In this document: positions 10,991-21,755 of the stretch, piece by piece
Numbering within the stretch: the stretch's first letter is position 1
How the letters are laid out: each line of letters begins with the position of its first letter
Position numbers and translations under genes: made by a program
Origin: Nereocystis luetkeana
Taxonomy: Eukaryota; Sar; Phaeophyceae; Laminariales; Laminariaceae
Assembly (NCBI GenBank): GCA_031213475.1
Contig: JARUPZ010000013.1
Coordinates: 3,832,864-3,896,863, forward strand
DNA: 64,000 nt
Direction of reading: 5' to 3'
Notes under the pieces: generated by a model
Database searches by the model: none
The model's input: only the letters and a program-made list of their open reading frames with translations
What the model was told of the DNA's origin: nothing

Positions 10991-11051
10991 GGGGCGTGGG
11001 GGGGGGGGGGCGTAGATGGGGGGAACAAACCTAGCAGAGAGGGGAAAGCTA

Positions 11052-11156
11052 TTACGGGGGGCCCTAGTTAACAGGACCTATGGTGTACATAAAAAACTAT
11101 ATATTTGACCATTTTTACTAACAATATTTGGTCCTGTTAACTATGGCCCCCCGTAA
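11052..11156 (+). mobile_element. Family A element, subfamily 1
   Basis: TTACGGGGGGCCCTAGTTAA at the left mirrors TTAACTATGGCCCCCCGTAA at the right. It is flanked by TA on both sides. Confidence 0.9.
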
Positions 11157-11690
11157 TAGCAAGAGTGGTGGAGGCCGGAGAGACCCCGACAAGCCGGGGG
11201 TATACGAAGAGAGAGGAAAAGAGAGAGCGGAGAGCCTCTATAGTAAAAGCGACGGGAGAGGAGCGGCGAAAAGTGCACCGGAGCACCTCTATATATCGGC
11301 TGCCAGACAGAAAACGGCGAGGCGCCAATCAGCCGGAGGGCTTCCCAGGGGGACGCCGCTGGAGGGAGGCGGTCCGGGAACGGGACGCCTTTTCCTCCGG
11401 GTGATACCCGAGGGGGTGTGGTGGACTGGGGTCTGCCGCTGGACGCTCCACAGACAGCTTGGGCACTCCAGGCGGTGCGTTTTCCAATGTGGGCGAGGGT
11501 AAATAAGCAAGCCACGCACTCCACGCTCATGGTATCGTTGAGGCCTTCTCGAGAGGAGCGGTCATCTGCACCACTCCGTTGCCCAGCACTCCACACTGGA
11601 GCCCAGCACTCGAGATGGGACGTACTGGAGGCACAGCGGTCCAAGCGGACCTGGGGTCTTCGCAATCAGGGCCGCGCGGGGAGGGGGGGG
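11157..11690. other. GC-rich open region, coding status unclear
   Basis: Frames stay open on both strands (for example plus 11128-11502 and minus 11141-11665), but neither product resembles a known family and no splice pattern is evident. The openness may only reflect high GC. Confidence 0.35.
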
Positions 11691-11694
11691 GGGG

Positions 11695-11850
11695 CGCGGG
11701 GGGGGGCGGGGGGGGGGGGGGGGGGCGTACTCATTTGCTGCTTGCTCAGTGTCATTTTGACCATGGACCAGGCATTTCTTCCGAGACGGAGCACCGTTCC
11801 TGCTCCTACTAGAGAGACAGACCTCCAGCAACTGTTCGGCGCTCATTTTA
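11695..11850 (-). mobile_element. Family P2 repeat with long poly(G)
   Basis: G runs up to about 11725 lead into GCGTACTCATTTGCTGCTTG, TTGACCATGGACCAGGCAT and CGAGACGGAGCACCGTTCC. The end matches 4605-4650 (CTCCAGCAACTG, GCGCTCATT). Confidence 0.75.
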
Positions 11851-11954
11851 TTACGGGGGACCATAGTTAATAGGACCTATGGTATACATAAAAACCTATA
11901 TATTTAACCATTTTACTAACAATATTTGGTCCTATTAACTATGGTCCCCCGTGA
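11851..11954 (+). mobile_element. Family A element, near-consensus
   Basis: TTACGGGGGACCATAGTTAA at the left mirrors TTAACTATGGTCCCCCGTGA at the right. It lies about 85 bp from an opposite-oriented copy. Confidence 0.92.
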
Positions 11955-12039
11955 TAGTCGTCTCAATGTCTTGCATAAAAGTCGTTTGCTGTTTTTTTTT
12001 CCCCTTCCTGTTTCGCCGGCGGTGGCCATCACCTATCTA

Positions 12040-12144
12040 TTACGGGGGACCATAGTTAATAGGACCAAATATTGTTAGTAAAAATGGTTAAATATATAGG
12101 TTTTTATGTACACCATAGGTCCTATTAACTATGGTCCCCCGTAA
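12040..12144 (-). mobile_element. Family A element, inverted neighbour
   Basis: It is nearly the reverse complement of the copy at 11851-11954, with intact ends TTACGGGGGACC and GGTCCCCCGTAA and flanking TA. Confidence 0.92.
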
Positions 12145-12156
12145 TAGCGTACCAGG

Positions 12157-12731
12157 AGGGGGGGGGGGGGGGGGGGGGGGGGGTGTACTCGATAGGAGAG
12201 ATGTACTCGATCTCATGCATGGCCGTAATCGTATGACCATAGACCCTCGCATCCCTACGATGCCGGGACGGAGCGTGTCGGGTTTTCATCGACCAGGCAG
12301 ACATTGCTTGCACCACCAAGCGCGAAGCGCCGTGAGGTGTCCGGTGAGTCGCATGAAGGTTGAGCTGCATCCTACTAAGGACCGCCACTTGTGAGGCGGA
12401 CTTGCATATGGATGCCAGCTTCAATGACTTGATTTGATTTCCGGTGTAGCCACTTCCAGAGACAGCCATGGGTGTACTATGTAACTGCCTTTTGAGTGCC
12501 TTACCACGAACACTAGGCGGCACGATCAATCAATTCCCTTGTGCGGAGTAAATGTTCTTTTACCTAGCACAAACGATACAACCCGACGACCAGCTGTGGA
12601 CGACCGCCAAAAAGTAAATAAACAAATGAAAAAAAAAGCGGTACCCCGGTTGTCTAGCTCAAGTAGTGAGCGGCATGTTTTACAGTGTGTCGTTGCCAAC
12701 CGACGCCGACCCAACCTATATATATAATCGG
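12157..12731 (-). mobile_element. Family P1 repeat, near full length
   Basis: A run of about 27 G is followed by TGTACTCGATAGGAGAGATG, CCGACCAGGCAGA-like sequence, AAGCGCGAAGCGCCGTGAG, GTGCGGAGTAAATG and GTTGCCAACCGACGCCGACC. It ends near CAACCTATATATATAAT, the same outer limit as the copy at 32590. Confidence 0.85.
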
Positions 12732-13346
12732 GGGGGGGGGGGGTGAGGGCGTATATTCTGCATGATCTACAAGTACATATATATGTCACATACCAGGTAT
12801 ATATCTATATGTAGAGAGAGATATGTGTCTGTACGTGTTGATGTGATGGAATCACGTAGTGCTGAGGGGGTGCAACACGCACCGGTGTTAGAGAAGATGG
12901 GCAGGTACCTACTGCGCGTATGTATGAGTTCTCGTGACCTGCCGCTATTAAGAATGGTAACGGAGACGTCTCAGTAGATCGCGCATGGCACATGTATGCA
13001 GATACAAGGTTCGGGGGACAGGCTGGTATTTTACTGCTACTGCTATTCTCCCCTCTCGATCTCACTCTGCCCTCTGTACCCTAACCGAGCGTAGTTCTCC
13101 GTGAGATACGCAACGGCAAGAACTCTTCGTGCCGAGAAGAAGAGCGCCCTGGCCAGCGTCGGCTTATCCCCTGTGCCCTCCCCAGTAAGGAGCACCATGA
13201 CATACAACAGCGCATGGTTCCTGATGGGTTGGATCTGTGCTGTTACAGATCCTGCACACTATCTTATCTCAGGACCCGGAGGACCTGCAGGTAGATCATG
13301 ATCTGTCATCCGATGTGCGACTGTGCGTACCTGATAGATGTAAACC
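12732..13346. other. No gene recognised
   Basis: One TACCAGGTA lies near 12791. GATCTGTGCTGTTACAGATC near 13230 resembles the dispersed GATCTGT family. Confidence 0.4.
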
Positions 13347-14110
13347 ATTTTAGGACCGCAGTCCCGTTTTGGGGACAAACTACTTGAAATTTGAGTGGCT
13401 TGTCCCCACAGTGAGACTGCAGCTCCACAAGGATTTTTAGGACCGCAGTCCCGTTTTGGGGGACAAACTACTTGAAATTTGAGTGGCTTGTCCCCACAGT
13501 GAGACTGCAGCTCCACAAGGATTTTTAGGACCGCAGTCCCGTTTTGGGGGACAAACTACTTGAAATTTGAGTGGCTTGTCCCCACAGTGAGACTGCAGCT
13601 CCACAAGGATTTTTAGGACCGCAGTCCCGTTTTGGGGGACAAACTACTTGAAATTTGAGTGGCTTGTCCCCACAGTGAGACTGCAGCTCCACAAGGATTT
13701 TTAGGACCGCAGTCCCGTTTTGGGGGACAAACTACTTGAAATTTGAGTGGATTGTCCCCACAATGAGACTGCAGCTCCACAAGGATTTTTAGGACCGCAG
13801 TCCCGTTTTGGGGGACAAACTACTTGAAATTTGAGTGGCTTGTCCCCACAGTGAGACTGCAGCTCCACAAGGATTTTTAGGACCGCAGTCCCGTTTTGGG
13901 GGACAAACTACTTGAAATTTGAGTGGCTTGTCCCCACAGTGAGACTGCAGCTCTAAAAGGATTAGGGTAGCACCCTTCTCACCGTCGAGCACTTTTAGGA
14001 CCGCAGTCCCGTTTTGGGGGACAAACTACTTGAAATTTGAGTGGATTGTCCCCACAATGAGACTGCAGCTCTAAAAGGATTAGGGTAGCACCCTTCTCAC
14101 CGTCGAGCAC
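13347..14110. repeat. Tandem array of eight family B foldback units
   Basis: TTTTAGGACCGCAGTCCCG restarts at an 88-base period (unit starts near 13351, 13438, 13526, 13614, 13702, 13790, 13878), then after a 118-base step at 13996. Each unit keeps the pair GTCCCGTTTTGGGGGACAAA and CTTGTCCCCACAGTGAGAC. The last two units include the flank ATTAGGGTAGCACCCTTCTC, so the final step copied flanking DNA. Near-identity of units points to recent amplification. Confidence 0.95.
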
Positions 14111-14887
14111 GACGTCCTCTTTTCCAACTTCTTTACGGTACACGCACGTAGCGTCTCCTACAAAGTGAACCCTATTTGTCACCCTTTTTTCTTACAGTAG
14201 GTTCTTGCCTATTCCATGGGGCCTGCCTGCCTGCCTGCCTGCCTGCACTGCCTGCACTGCTCGCACGCAGCATTTCCACCGCTCGACAGAGACAGCAGCA
14301 GTTCGGCCTTGACGTACATGCCCTTGACATGCCCTTGACATGCCTTGACTGACACCAAACTACTGCCTTGCTTGGTAGGTTTTCGCGTGGAACGCTCGGC
14401 CCCACTCCCTTGACTTGACAGCGCATGTTTTGCCTTCGCTTGACGTGTATGTCTCCTGGCACCTTCGATCCCAAATGTTGTTATTCCCGACGTTTCGTCA
14501 GCTCTTTTCGCCAGAGCGCCAAAAAGTGAACCTTGCTATGAACCTTTTTTTCTTTCTCACAGTAGGTTCTTGCATATTTCATGTGGGCCTACCAGGTATA
14601 TCATACATCATATGTCACGGGGGCTATATATATACTGCTGTACGCATCTATCCCAGGTGATCTTCTTCGACGTTTCATCGGCTCTTCTCGCAAAGCGCCC
14701 TATATCGAGCCCCGGAAACGACGACGGTCAACGATTTGAACCACCGTTTCACACTCATCGGACAGGTCGGTCATCGATCCCCACTGCGTGAGCCTTTCGG
14801 GGCATAGACAGACAGATCCCTGATCTGTATGATCTGTATGATATGTGTGATCTGTATGATCCAGCTCACGCTGCCGGGTGGGAGTCA
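14111..14887. other. No gene recognised; short direct repeats
   Basis: The motif TTCTTACAGTAGGTTCTTGC near 14190 recurs as TCTCACAGTAGGTTCTTGC near 14556, each followed by similar text. A GCCT run lies near 14222. GATCTGTATGATCTGTATGA lies near 14821. Confidence 0.5.
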
Positions 14888-15300
14888 CACAGGGTTGATG
14901 ATGATGATGATGATTGATGAGGATGGTGATGATGATTGATGATGATGGTGATGACGATGACTGATGAGGTCGATGAGGATGATGATGATGATGGTGATTG
15001 ATGATTGATGAATGGTGAAGTTGATGAGGATGATGATTATGATTCTGAACATTGATTATGGTGATGATTGATGAGGATGATGATATGATGGCGACGATGA
15101 GGATGATGATGATGATGATGATTGATGATGATGATGATTGGTGAGGCTGATGATAATTGATGAAGCTGTTGATGAGGTTGATGATTGATGATGATGATGA
15201 TTGATGATCATGATGATCATGATGATGATGCTGCTCATGATTGATGATTATGGTTGATTTTGGATGATGATTATAATGATGACGATGACGACGACGATGC
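14888..15300. repeat. (GAT)n trinucleotide repeat
   Basis: Degenerate GATGATGAT with TTGATGAGG interruptions over about 410 bases. Confidence 0.9.
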
Positions 15301-16089
15301 TGACGTCCTCACATCGGCTAATTCCCCCGGAATCCTGCCTGCGGTGGTCACGAAAACAGGCTGTGAAAAGATCCACATCTCAATGGGAGAAACAGTGCGC
15401 ACGGCGGTCTATGAATAGGGCTGCATGATCTACTTTACTGGCATCTGGGTTGGATCCGATCATGCGCAGCACCTCAGATGATCGGCAGATGCTCTGCTGT
15501 AGAGGTTGATGTGCTGTACATCCTGCACATCGCACTAAAGCGGAGGGGCCGCCGCCCCGAAAGCCAGGGGGCAAGAAACGGGGGCAGAACGCCTTCCCAA
15601 CGTATTCTATTTCAGAACAATAATACAAAAAGTAGAATCGATGGGGAGCCCTATCACCAACCGCAATTTTTTTCGTACAGACAACGATGTTTTTTCTTCA
15701 CGCGTGTTCAGTTCTTGGGTTACACGCACCAAACGAAGCGGGTGTTTTGTAGGGTTATTTAGGGCCTATTTACTACCAGATACTGGAAGCCTCCGTGATA
15801 CGAACCTATATACACCGCCGTAGCACGCGGCTCTTGACGCGTGTTTTGCCTTGCAGGGGCGGCGGCTGAAATTTCCTGGAAGCTCTCGCCTCACGTGAGT
15901 GAGCTACTTTACTACTGCAGCTCTACGTCCCTCATGTAGCGAAAAAAAAACTGATCCAGAAGATGAAAACAAAAAAAGGCCTAGAGTGTACAAGAAACTC
16001 ACCAGACGATCCCGCAGCCTCTATCTACTGCAGCTGTAAGGGCGCCCGGGAAAAAAAAAAAATGTGAACCGTCTCATTTTTTTTTTTCG
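15301..16089. other. No gene recognised
   Basis: Mixed composition with several poly(A) and poly(T) runs. Open frames look non-coding. Confidence 0.35.
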
Positions 16090-16645
16090 CTAGAAAGCGT
16101 GGAGATAGGAAAGATGTACTCGACCTCATGACTCGATAGGAGAGATGGTACTCGATCTCATGCATGGCCGTAGCCGTATGACCATAGACCCTCGCATCCC
16201 TGCGATGGCGGGACGGAGCATGTCCGGTTTTCACTGACCAGGCAGGCATTGCTTGCACCGAGCGCGAAGCTAAACGTGAGGTGTTGGGCGAGTCGCATGA
16301 AGGGTGAGATGCATCCTACTAAGGACCGCTTGTGAGGCTGACTTGCACATGAATGGCAGCTTCAATGAGTTGATTTAGTCTACGGCGTAGCCGCTTCCAT
16401 AGGCCGCAATGGGAGTACTGTGTAACTGCCCCTTGGGTGCCTCGCCTTGAACACTGCGTGATACGATCATTCCCACTTGTGCGGAGTAAAGGTTTTTCAC
16501 CTCGCACAAACAATCTATTTCGACCATCAGCAGTGGGCAACCGCCAAAAGAAAGAAGAAAAGTACCCTGGTTGTCTAGCTCACGTAGTGAGCGGCATGTT
16601 TTGCATAGTCGTTGCCAGCCGACGCCAACCCAACCTGTACTGTTT
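16090..16645 (-). mobile_element. Family P1 repeat, near full length
   Basis: It starts with a duplicated GATGTACTCGACCTCATGAC / ATGGTACTCGATCTCATGC and runs through TTCACTGACCAGGCAGGCA and GTGCGGAGTAAAGG to CGACGCCAACCCAACCTGT. The poly(G) end is missing, although an AG-rich and T-rich junction lies beside it. Confidence 0.8.
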
Positions 16646-17350
16646 TTTATTGGGGGGGGGGGGGGGCTAGACGAGGGGGTGGTTACTATAACCGAGTGAA
16701 AAAAAATGAAAAGAAGGATTCCCCCCCCCCCCCCCCCCCCTTTTTCTTATCACAAAGGCTCCAACGAGTTTCCATTCCGGCCTCTGGGGTCTGTTTTTAT
16801 CTTTTTCAACGAGATTGGGTGACAAAGTTACCTCTCTTTTTGGGGCCTTCGGGGCTTTTCATGGTGGACGCGAGCTTCGCAATCACAACCAACGAGACCC
16901 ACGTCCGGCCGTCGACGCCATATGTTAAGGTCTTGACCCTACTATTAGTAGAACTGCAGTCCCGTTTTCGGGGCAATCCACTCGAAGCCTAAGTAGTCTG
17001 TCCCCAAGACCGTTGGGCTGCTGATGGTACAAGGTTATAACCGATCGCGCACCCATTCTTAAGCCTCATAACTTGTGACAGTTAGTAGCGACCGAATTAG
17101 TGACGTAACTTGTGAGAGCGCCCGCGTGCCGTTGCCGCTGTACACGAGTCCTTGAGTCCTTGCTTGCCTTGAAATAACTTCGGCGGGCATCAACCATTGG
17201 ATATGTACCCCCCCCCCCCCCCCCCCCAACATCACAAAGAGGCCGTGGCTGCAGGGTATGTATGCACGTACGTATCGTCTATTTTTCTTTTTTCTTTTTT
17301 CTTTTTTTTCGAGGGGGGTTGAGGAACCGTTTTTGTTTAAAAAAAAAAAA
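16646..17350. other. Homopolymer-rich stretch, no gene
   Basis: Runs of G near 16651 and of C near 16720 and 17210 surround a degenerate family B copy (about 16950-17005). Confidence 0.45.
16950..17005. mobile_element. Degenerate family B remnant
   Basis: AGAACTGCAGTCCCGTTTTC is followed by AAGTAGTCTGTCCCCAAGAC; the right arm is mostly lost. Confidence 0.55.
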
Positions 17351-17354
17351 ACTA

Positions 17355-17459
17355 CTACGGGGGACCATATTAAATAGGACCTACGTTACATGTCAAAACT
17401 TACATATTTCGCCATTTGCACTAGCAATATTTGGTCCTATTTACTATGGTCCCCCGTAA
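17355..17459 (+). mobile_element. Family A element, subfamily 2
   Basis: CTACGGGGGACCATATTAAA at the left and TTTACTATGGTCCCCCGTAA at the right. Confidence 0.88.
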
Positions 17460-17537
17460 TACTGCGTACTTCACCCCTTTGCTCGCAGGCGTGTCACGAC
17501 AGCAAGCAGTAGCAGCAAGCGGCAGTAGCAAGCGGTA

Positions 17538-17643
17538 TTGCGGGGGACCATATTGAATAGGACCTACGGTACACACACAAAAACCTACATATTTCGCTAT
17601 TTTTACTAACTACAATTGGTCCTATTCACTATGGTCCCCCGTA
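17538..17643 (+). mobile_element. Family A element, subfamily 2
   Basis: TTGCGGGGGACCATATTGAA at the left; the right end reads TTCACTATGGTCCCCCGTA. Confidence 0.87.
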
Positions 17644-17729
17644 GCAGTGCCCCTTCTCCGGCGGGAGAATCGTTCGACGAGCGCCGGAGATGCGTTCCCG
17701 CCGGGGTTCTTTCTACTGATAGCAACTAT

Positions 17730-18000
17730 TTCCCTTTTTTCTATTGTTTTTTTTGTTCTTCTCCTCCTCCTACTTATTCTCATTCATTTATTCTCTTCTT
17801 ATTTACCAGGTACCCTGGTATTAATTTTCTTCTTATTTTCTTCTTATTTATGTATATTTCTTCTTCTCCTCCTTCTTCTCATCTACTGATTTTCTTGTTA
17901 TTTAACAGGTACCAGGTATATATTTTCTTCTTATTTTCTTCTTGTTTATGTATTCTTCTTCTGCTTCTTCTCTTTCTTCTTCTATAATACTTTCTTCTTC
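17730..18000. repeat. Pyrimidine-rich TTC repeat with internal units
   Basis: Two copies of a unit containing TATTTTCTTCTTATTT flank TACCAGGTA motifs near 17802 and 17907. The rest is CTT/CTC-rich. Confidence 0.65.
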
Positions 18001-18063
18001 CCGCAGCCGAGATTCACCCACCGCGTTCGGGGGGGGGGGGGGGGCGCTTGGCATAGACGCGTG

Positions 18064-18172
18064 CTCTTTCTTGTCTTCTTCGTAGGGGCAGCACCTTATT
18101 TTTCTTGCCTTCTAGGGGCAGCACCTGTTTTTTTCTTGCCTTATAGGGGCAGCACCTGTTTTTTCTTGGAAT
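18064..18172. repeat. Three-copy tandem repeat, unit about 38 bp
   Basis: TAGGGGCAGCACCTGTTTTT with TTTCTTGCCT recurs three times in a row. Confidence 0.8.
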
Positions 18173-18309
18173 AATGGCCTTCTGAAATATATTATAGTGA
18201 AGGATAAAAGAAGATGATATGTCCCGACGAATATCGCAACTTACTACCAGGTACCTGGTATATACGTAAGCGTATGTTCGTATTTTTACGGCATGTACCG
18301 GGTCAACCA

Positions 18310-18352
18310 ATCCTTTAGACCCGCACTCCCACTGCGGGGACAAAACACTCGG
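18310..18352. mobile_element. Family B fragment
   Basis: TTTAGACCCGCACTCCCACT then GCGGGGACAAAACACTCGG; only the left arm remains. Confidence 0.5.
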
Positions 18353-18464
18353 GAATTATGGTCAAATCCAGGTACCAGGTACATGTACACCGCTGCAGTA
18401 CTAGAAGAGGCAATCAAGGAGCCCGGTCACGGCGAGGAATATCTCAGGCCAAAATGTGCTACTA

Positions 18465-18591
18465 TTACGGGGGACCATAGTAAATAGGGCCTACGGTATA
18501 CACAAAACACTACCAGGTATATATTTCCCTATTATTTCTACTACCAATATATGGTCCTATTCACTACCTGGTATAGTATAGTCCCCCGTAA
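18465..18591 (+). mobile_element. Family A element carrying two TACC(A/T)GGTA insertions
   Basis: The ends TTACGGGGGACCATAG and GTCCCCCGTAA are intact. Extra length comes from TACCAGGTA at 18511-18519, a clean 7-base insertion compared with sister copies, and TACCTGGTA at 18565-18573, where the flank also differs. Confidence 0.88.
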
Positions 18592-18880
18592 TACTGCTGT
18601 GCGTACGTACGTACCCGTGCCCCTGTCGCACCACGCCTCCTCTCGATGACGTGTCGGTGGCGCGGAGGAGGGAGCAACCAATCCCAGGGTGTATTTACAG
18701 GCGAGGGGTTGCGCTTTTTGGCTCGACATTCCCCAACCGGAAGAGATGCTCTACTACTGCTGTAGGGCTGCACCCCAACATTTTTTTTATGAGGTTACTC
18801 ATTCAAGGAGGATTCCCATGCCTGCCTCGTCCAAGAAGACATTTTTTGTTTCCTGTTTTTCAAAGCGTACCTGACACGCT

Positions 18881-18987
18881 TTAACCCCTTTTTAGTACTG
18901 CAGTCCCGTTTTGGGGGGAGGACTACTCGGAATTGGAGTGGTTTGCCCCCTAAAAAACGGGACTGCATTATTATTTCCTAAGAGGGT
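18881..18987. mobile_element. Family B foldback
   Basis: TTAACCCCTTTTTAGTACTG at the left; the right arm AAACGGGACTGCATTATTAT is partly scrambled before CTAAGAGGGTT. Confidence 0.75.
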
Positions 18988-19345
18988 TGGCCTGACGAAG
19001 AGTCAGTCGCGTGACCTACAACGATACGCAGACAAACAACGGAAAAAAGGGGTAATCGCAGCTCGTTCTGATGTTACGGCCCTACATTACTTATCAACCA
19101 AAACACACCGGTACAGTTTTACAACGGGGGCTATGGGTCAAATTGACACACCACACGAGTTTTGAACGTGGAAGTGTGGTGAGCTTAAAAGCTTCATTTC
19201 TTACCAATCCGCCGGAGGATGGAACAAAAAATGTAAAACGAAAAACGAAAAACGAAAAACGAACAGCAACAAAAAATCTGGGGGAAAAAACAAACGACAT
19301 TCGAACAACTAATTAATGTTGAAAAGCGTTCATCAAAATGTGCTA

Positions 19346-19464
19346 TTACGGGGGACTACGTATAGTAAATAGGACCTATGGTACACACAACAGCCTACCA
19401 GGTATGTATTTCCCTATTTTTACGAACAATATTTGGTCCTATATACTACTGTATGGCCACCCGC
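19346..19464 (+). mobile_element. Family A element with micro-insertions
   Basis: TTACGGGGGACTACGTATAG replaces the usual left arm, and TACCAGGTA at 19396-19404 interrupts the core (CCTA-CCAGGTA-TGTATTTCCC). The right end is degraded (GGCCACCCGCA). Confidence 0.75.
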
Positions 19465-19643
19465 ACTACATACCAGGTATAGATAGATATGTCGTCGCTC
19501 GAGTCGTCGGTGAATGATGATACTAAGAGTAATACTAAGAAGAATGCTGCTGATTGACGGAAGGATATTCGGTTTATATCGGAATGGCATCTACGTTATT
19601 TGTCGGAAGGCAAGCATAGTAGTAGTAATACTACTAATAATTA

Positions 19644-20003
19644 TTACGGGGGACCATAGTAAATAGGGCCTACGAGTATGGTACACACATGAGGGTCATT
19701 CTTATCGGAGAGCTTTTTTTTTCCAAATCTTGGACATTTTGTTTCTCGCAATTTTTCAATCTTCCATATTTTCCTGTTTTTTTTTCTCCCAAATATTGGA
19801 ATGTTAACGAACTTGATATTTCTGCTTCTGAAAAATTTCACGAATAGTGACGGAACGCCTCCGTATATCGATACATATCTCCAATTATTTCCAACCTTTG
19901 GAATTTTTGGAAAAAACGCTCTCCGATAAGAACGAGCCTAAATCTATACGTTTACCTATTCTTACTGACAATATTTGGTCCTATTTACTATGGTCCCCCG
20001 TAA
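19644..20003 (+). mobile_element. Family A element split by another element
   Basis: The ends TTACGGGGGACCATAGTAAA and TTTACTATGGTCCCCCGTAA are normal family A, but the core is expanded by the insert at 19693-19938. Confidence 0.88.
19693..19938. mobile_element. Inner inverted-repeat element (about 246 bp)
   Basis: The left end GGGTCATTCTTATCGGAGAG pairs with the right end CTCTCCGATAAGAACGAGCC, about 21 bases with two mismatches. It sits inside a family A copy and so is younger than it. No coding capacity. A second copy is not obvious in the window. Confidence 0.75.
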
Positions 20004-20450
20004 TATTAATACAACAGGTGACACCTTTGTTTCCAGCGCTTACAAATAACTGCCTGGCCACAGAGGCTGCGCGTAGTAAAAAAAAAACTTCGGGGTCATA
20101 CGCTTTCGGTCGAGATATGGATGAGGGCTCCTCGTGTTAAAATGAGCTCGGAAAAAACGGTTTCCCACCCCCTATACCACCATGGGATCGCTACGTACGG
20201 AGCCCACGCTTTCCGCGGCGAAGCTCCATCGTTACCGCGGGCCTGAAATGCCACGGGGAAATCTGTTCGTCGGAAGCTGTCACACCCATTATTAATTAAA
20301 AAATACAGTATTGATAGTATATATCTTCAATCTCGCTTTCTATATTAAAAAAAACAACATATTTTTTTATTTTGTTAAATTAAAAAAAGACTCTATACGA
20401 GAATTATCAATGTTTTTTGTTTTTTTTCCCTTTATTGCATGCTTAGTTTT
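20004..20450. other. No gene recognised; AT-rich
   Basis: AT-rich DNA with poly(A)/poly(T) stretches near 20345-20430. Confidence 0.4.
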
Positions 20451-20454
20451 AAGG

Positions 20455-20625
20455 AGGTAGCTCGGCCTTCGTGCGACTCACCCAACACCTCACAGCGCTT
20501 CGCGCTTGGTACAAGCAAATGCCTGCCTGGTCGGTGAAAACTCGACCTGCTCCGTCTCGGCATTGTAGGAATGCGAGGGTCTTTGGTCGTATGACAACGA
20601 ACATGCATGATATTGAGTATAACAG
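20455..20625 (+). mobile_element. Family P1 fragment
   Basis: CACAGCGCTTCGCGCTTGG, TGCCTGGTCGGTGAAAACTC and CGGCATTGTAGGAATGCG match P1. The C tail is missing and a second copy follows at once. Confidence 0.75.
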
Positions 20626-20627
20626 CT

Positions 20628-21045
20628 GGTTGTCGAGTTAGATCGTGTGCGCGAGATGAACAACCTTTACTTCGCACAAGTGGGAATTTATCGTATCACG
20701 TAGTTTTTATGTAAGGCGCCCAAGAGGCAGTTACGTAGTACTCCCTTTGCCGTCTCTGGAAATGCCAACACCGGAAAGTAAATGAACTCATTGAGGCTGT
20801 CATCCACATGCAAGTCCGCCTCAAAACCGGTTCTTAGTAGGATGCAGCTCACCCTTCATGCGACTCGCCAGACACCTCACGGCGCTTCGCGCTTGGTTCC
20901 AAGCAATGTCTGCCTGGTCGGTGAAAACCCGACATGCTCCGTCCCGGCATTGTAGGGATGCAAGGGTCTCTGGCCATAGGAACACGACCATGCAGGAGAT
21001 CGAGTACATCTCTCCTATCGAGTACACCCCCCACCCCCCCCCCTC
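20628..21045 (+). mobile_element. Family P1 repeat ending in C-rich tract
   Basis: GGTTGTCGAGTTAGATCGTG begins the copy; it continues through TTCGCACAAGTGGGAATTTA, TCACGGCGCTTCGCGCTTGG and CTCCTATCGAGTACACCCCC. It starts well inside the element compared with the copy at 32590. Confidence 0.85.
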
Positions 21046-21106
21046 ATACGACTACGGCCATGCATGATAACGAGTACCCCCCCCCCCTCCCCCCCCCCCC
21101 GCCCCC
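21046..21106 (+). mobile_element. Very short P1 end fragment plus poly(C)
   Basis: Only ACGACTACGGCCATGCATGA and ATAACGAGTAC remain before a C run, an extreme case of truncation away from the C end. Confidence 0.7.
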
Positions 21107-21298
21107 GCCAAAGGGATGCTTGCGGTCAACGCTCATATGGCTAAGGCAATCAAGAGATGAGAGCACGCAGTGTGACGATCGATGCCTGTGGGTGCGGGTC
21201 GAGATATTAGCGAAGACGTTTGATTAGCGGTGGCGAAGTACTTACTGTACATGAAGCTTGGTTGCGCTCTCTCATGATTATACTCGGAGGCTTGCCTA

Positions 21299-21405
21299 TT
21301 GCGGGGGGGACCACATGAAATAGGACCTACGGTACACACAAAAACCTACATATTTCGCTAGTTTTAGTAACAATATTTGGTCCTACTTACTATGGCCCCC
21401 CGCAA
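21299..21405 (+). mobile_element. Family A element, subfamily 2
   Basis: TTGCGGGGGGGACCACATGA at the left and TACTATGGCCCCCCGCAA at the right. Confidence 0.85.
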
Positions 21406-21526
21406 TAGCTATCCCGTGGTGAAGCCTGTGAGGAGTGCCTGCGGGGGGGCATACATTTAGCACCCATGCCTGAATAATGCGGGTTAATATTTCAAGACTA
21501 CTGAGCGGTTAAGGAGGCGTTCTGCG

Positions 21527-21755
21527 AAATAGGTTCACCCTACTTTTTCTGGGGCTCCTCACTTGAGGAGCTTCCATACCTCACCCGAAAACTGACTTCC
21601 AGCGAAAAAATTCGAATGGGCCAAGGGTACCAAAACGTCATTTTTCGAAACAAAACTGGCATTCCGACGATTTTGGGCCAAGTAGCCCCGTCATTCAGCG
21701 CAATTTTAGCCGAAATGTGCTATTAATACCTCTATTATCGTAGAACGTGTCTAAG
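21527..21755 (+). repeat. Dispersed repeat C, copy 1
   Basis: GGCTCCTCACTTGAGGAGCT (a near-perfect hairpin), CCATACCTCACCCGAAAACT, GGCATTCCGACGATTTTGGG and CCCCGTCATTCAG recur in the same order at 62645-62890. Confidence 0.8.

Noticed and set aside
11141-11665. Minus-strand frame of 174 codons as a gene
   Set aside because: Its start lies in unrelated DNA, its end runs into a family A element, and no domain or splice pattern is visible.
13347-14110. CRISPR-like array of regular 88-base units
   Set aside because: There are no unique spacers: the whole unit repeats, it is a foldback transposon, and the DNA is eukaryotic.
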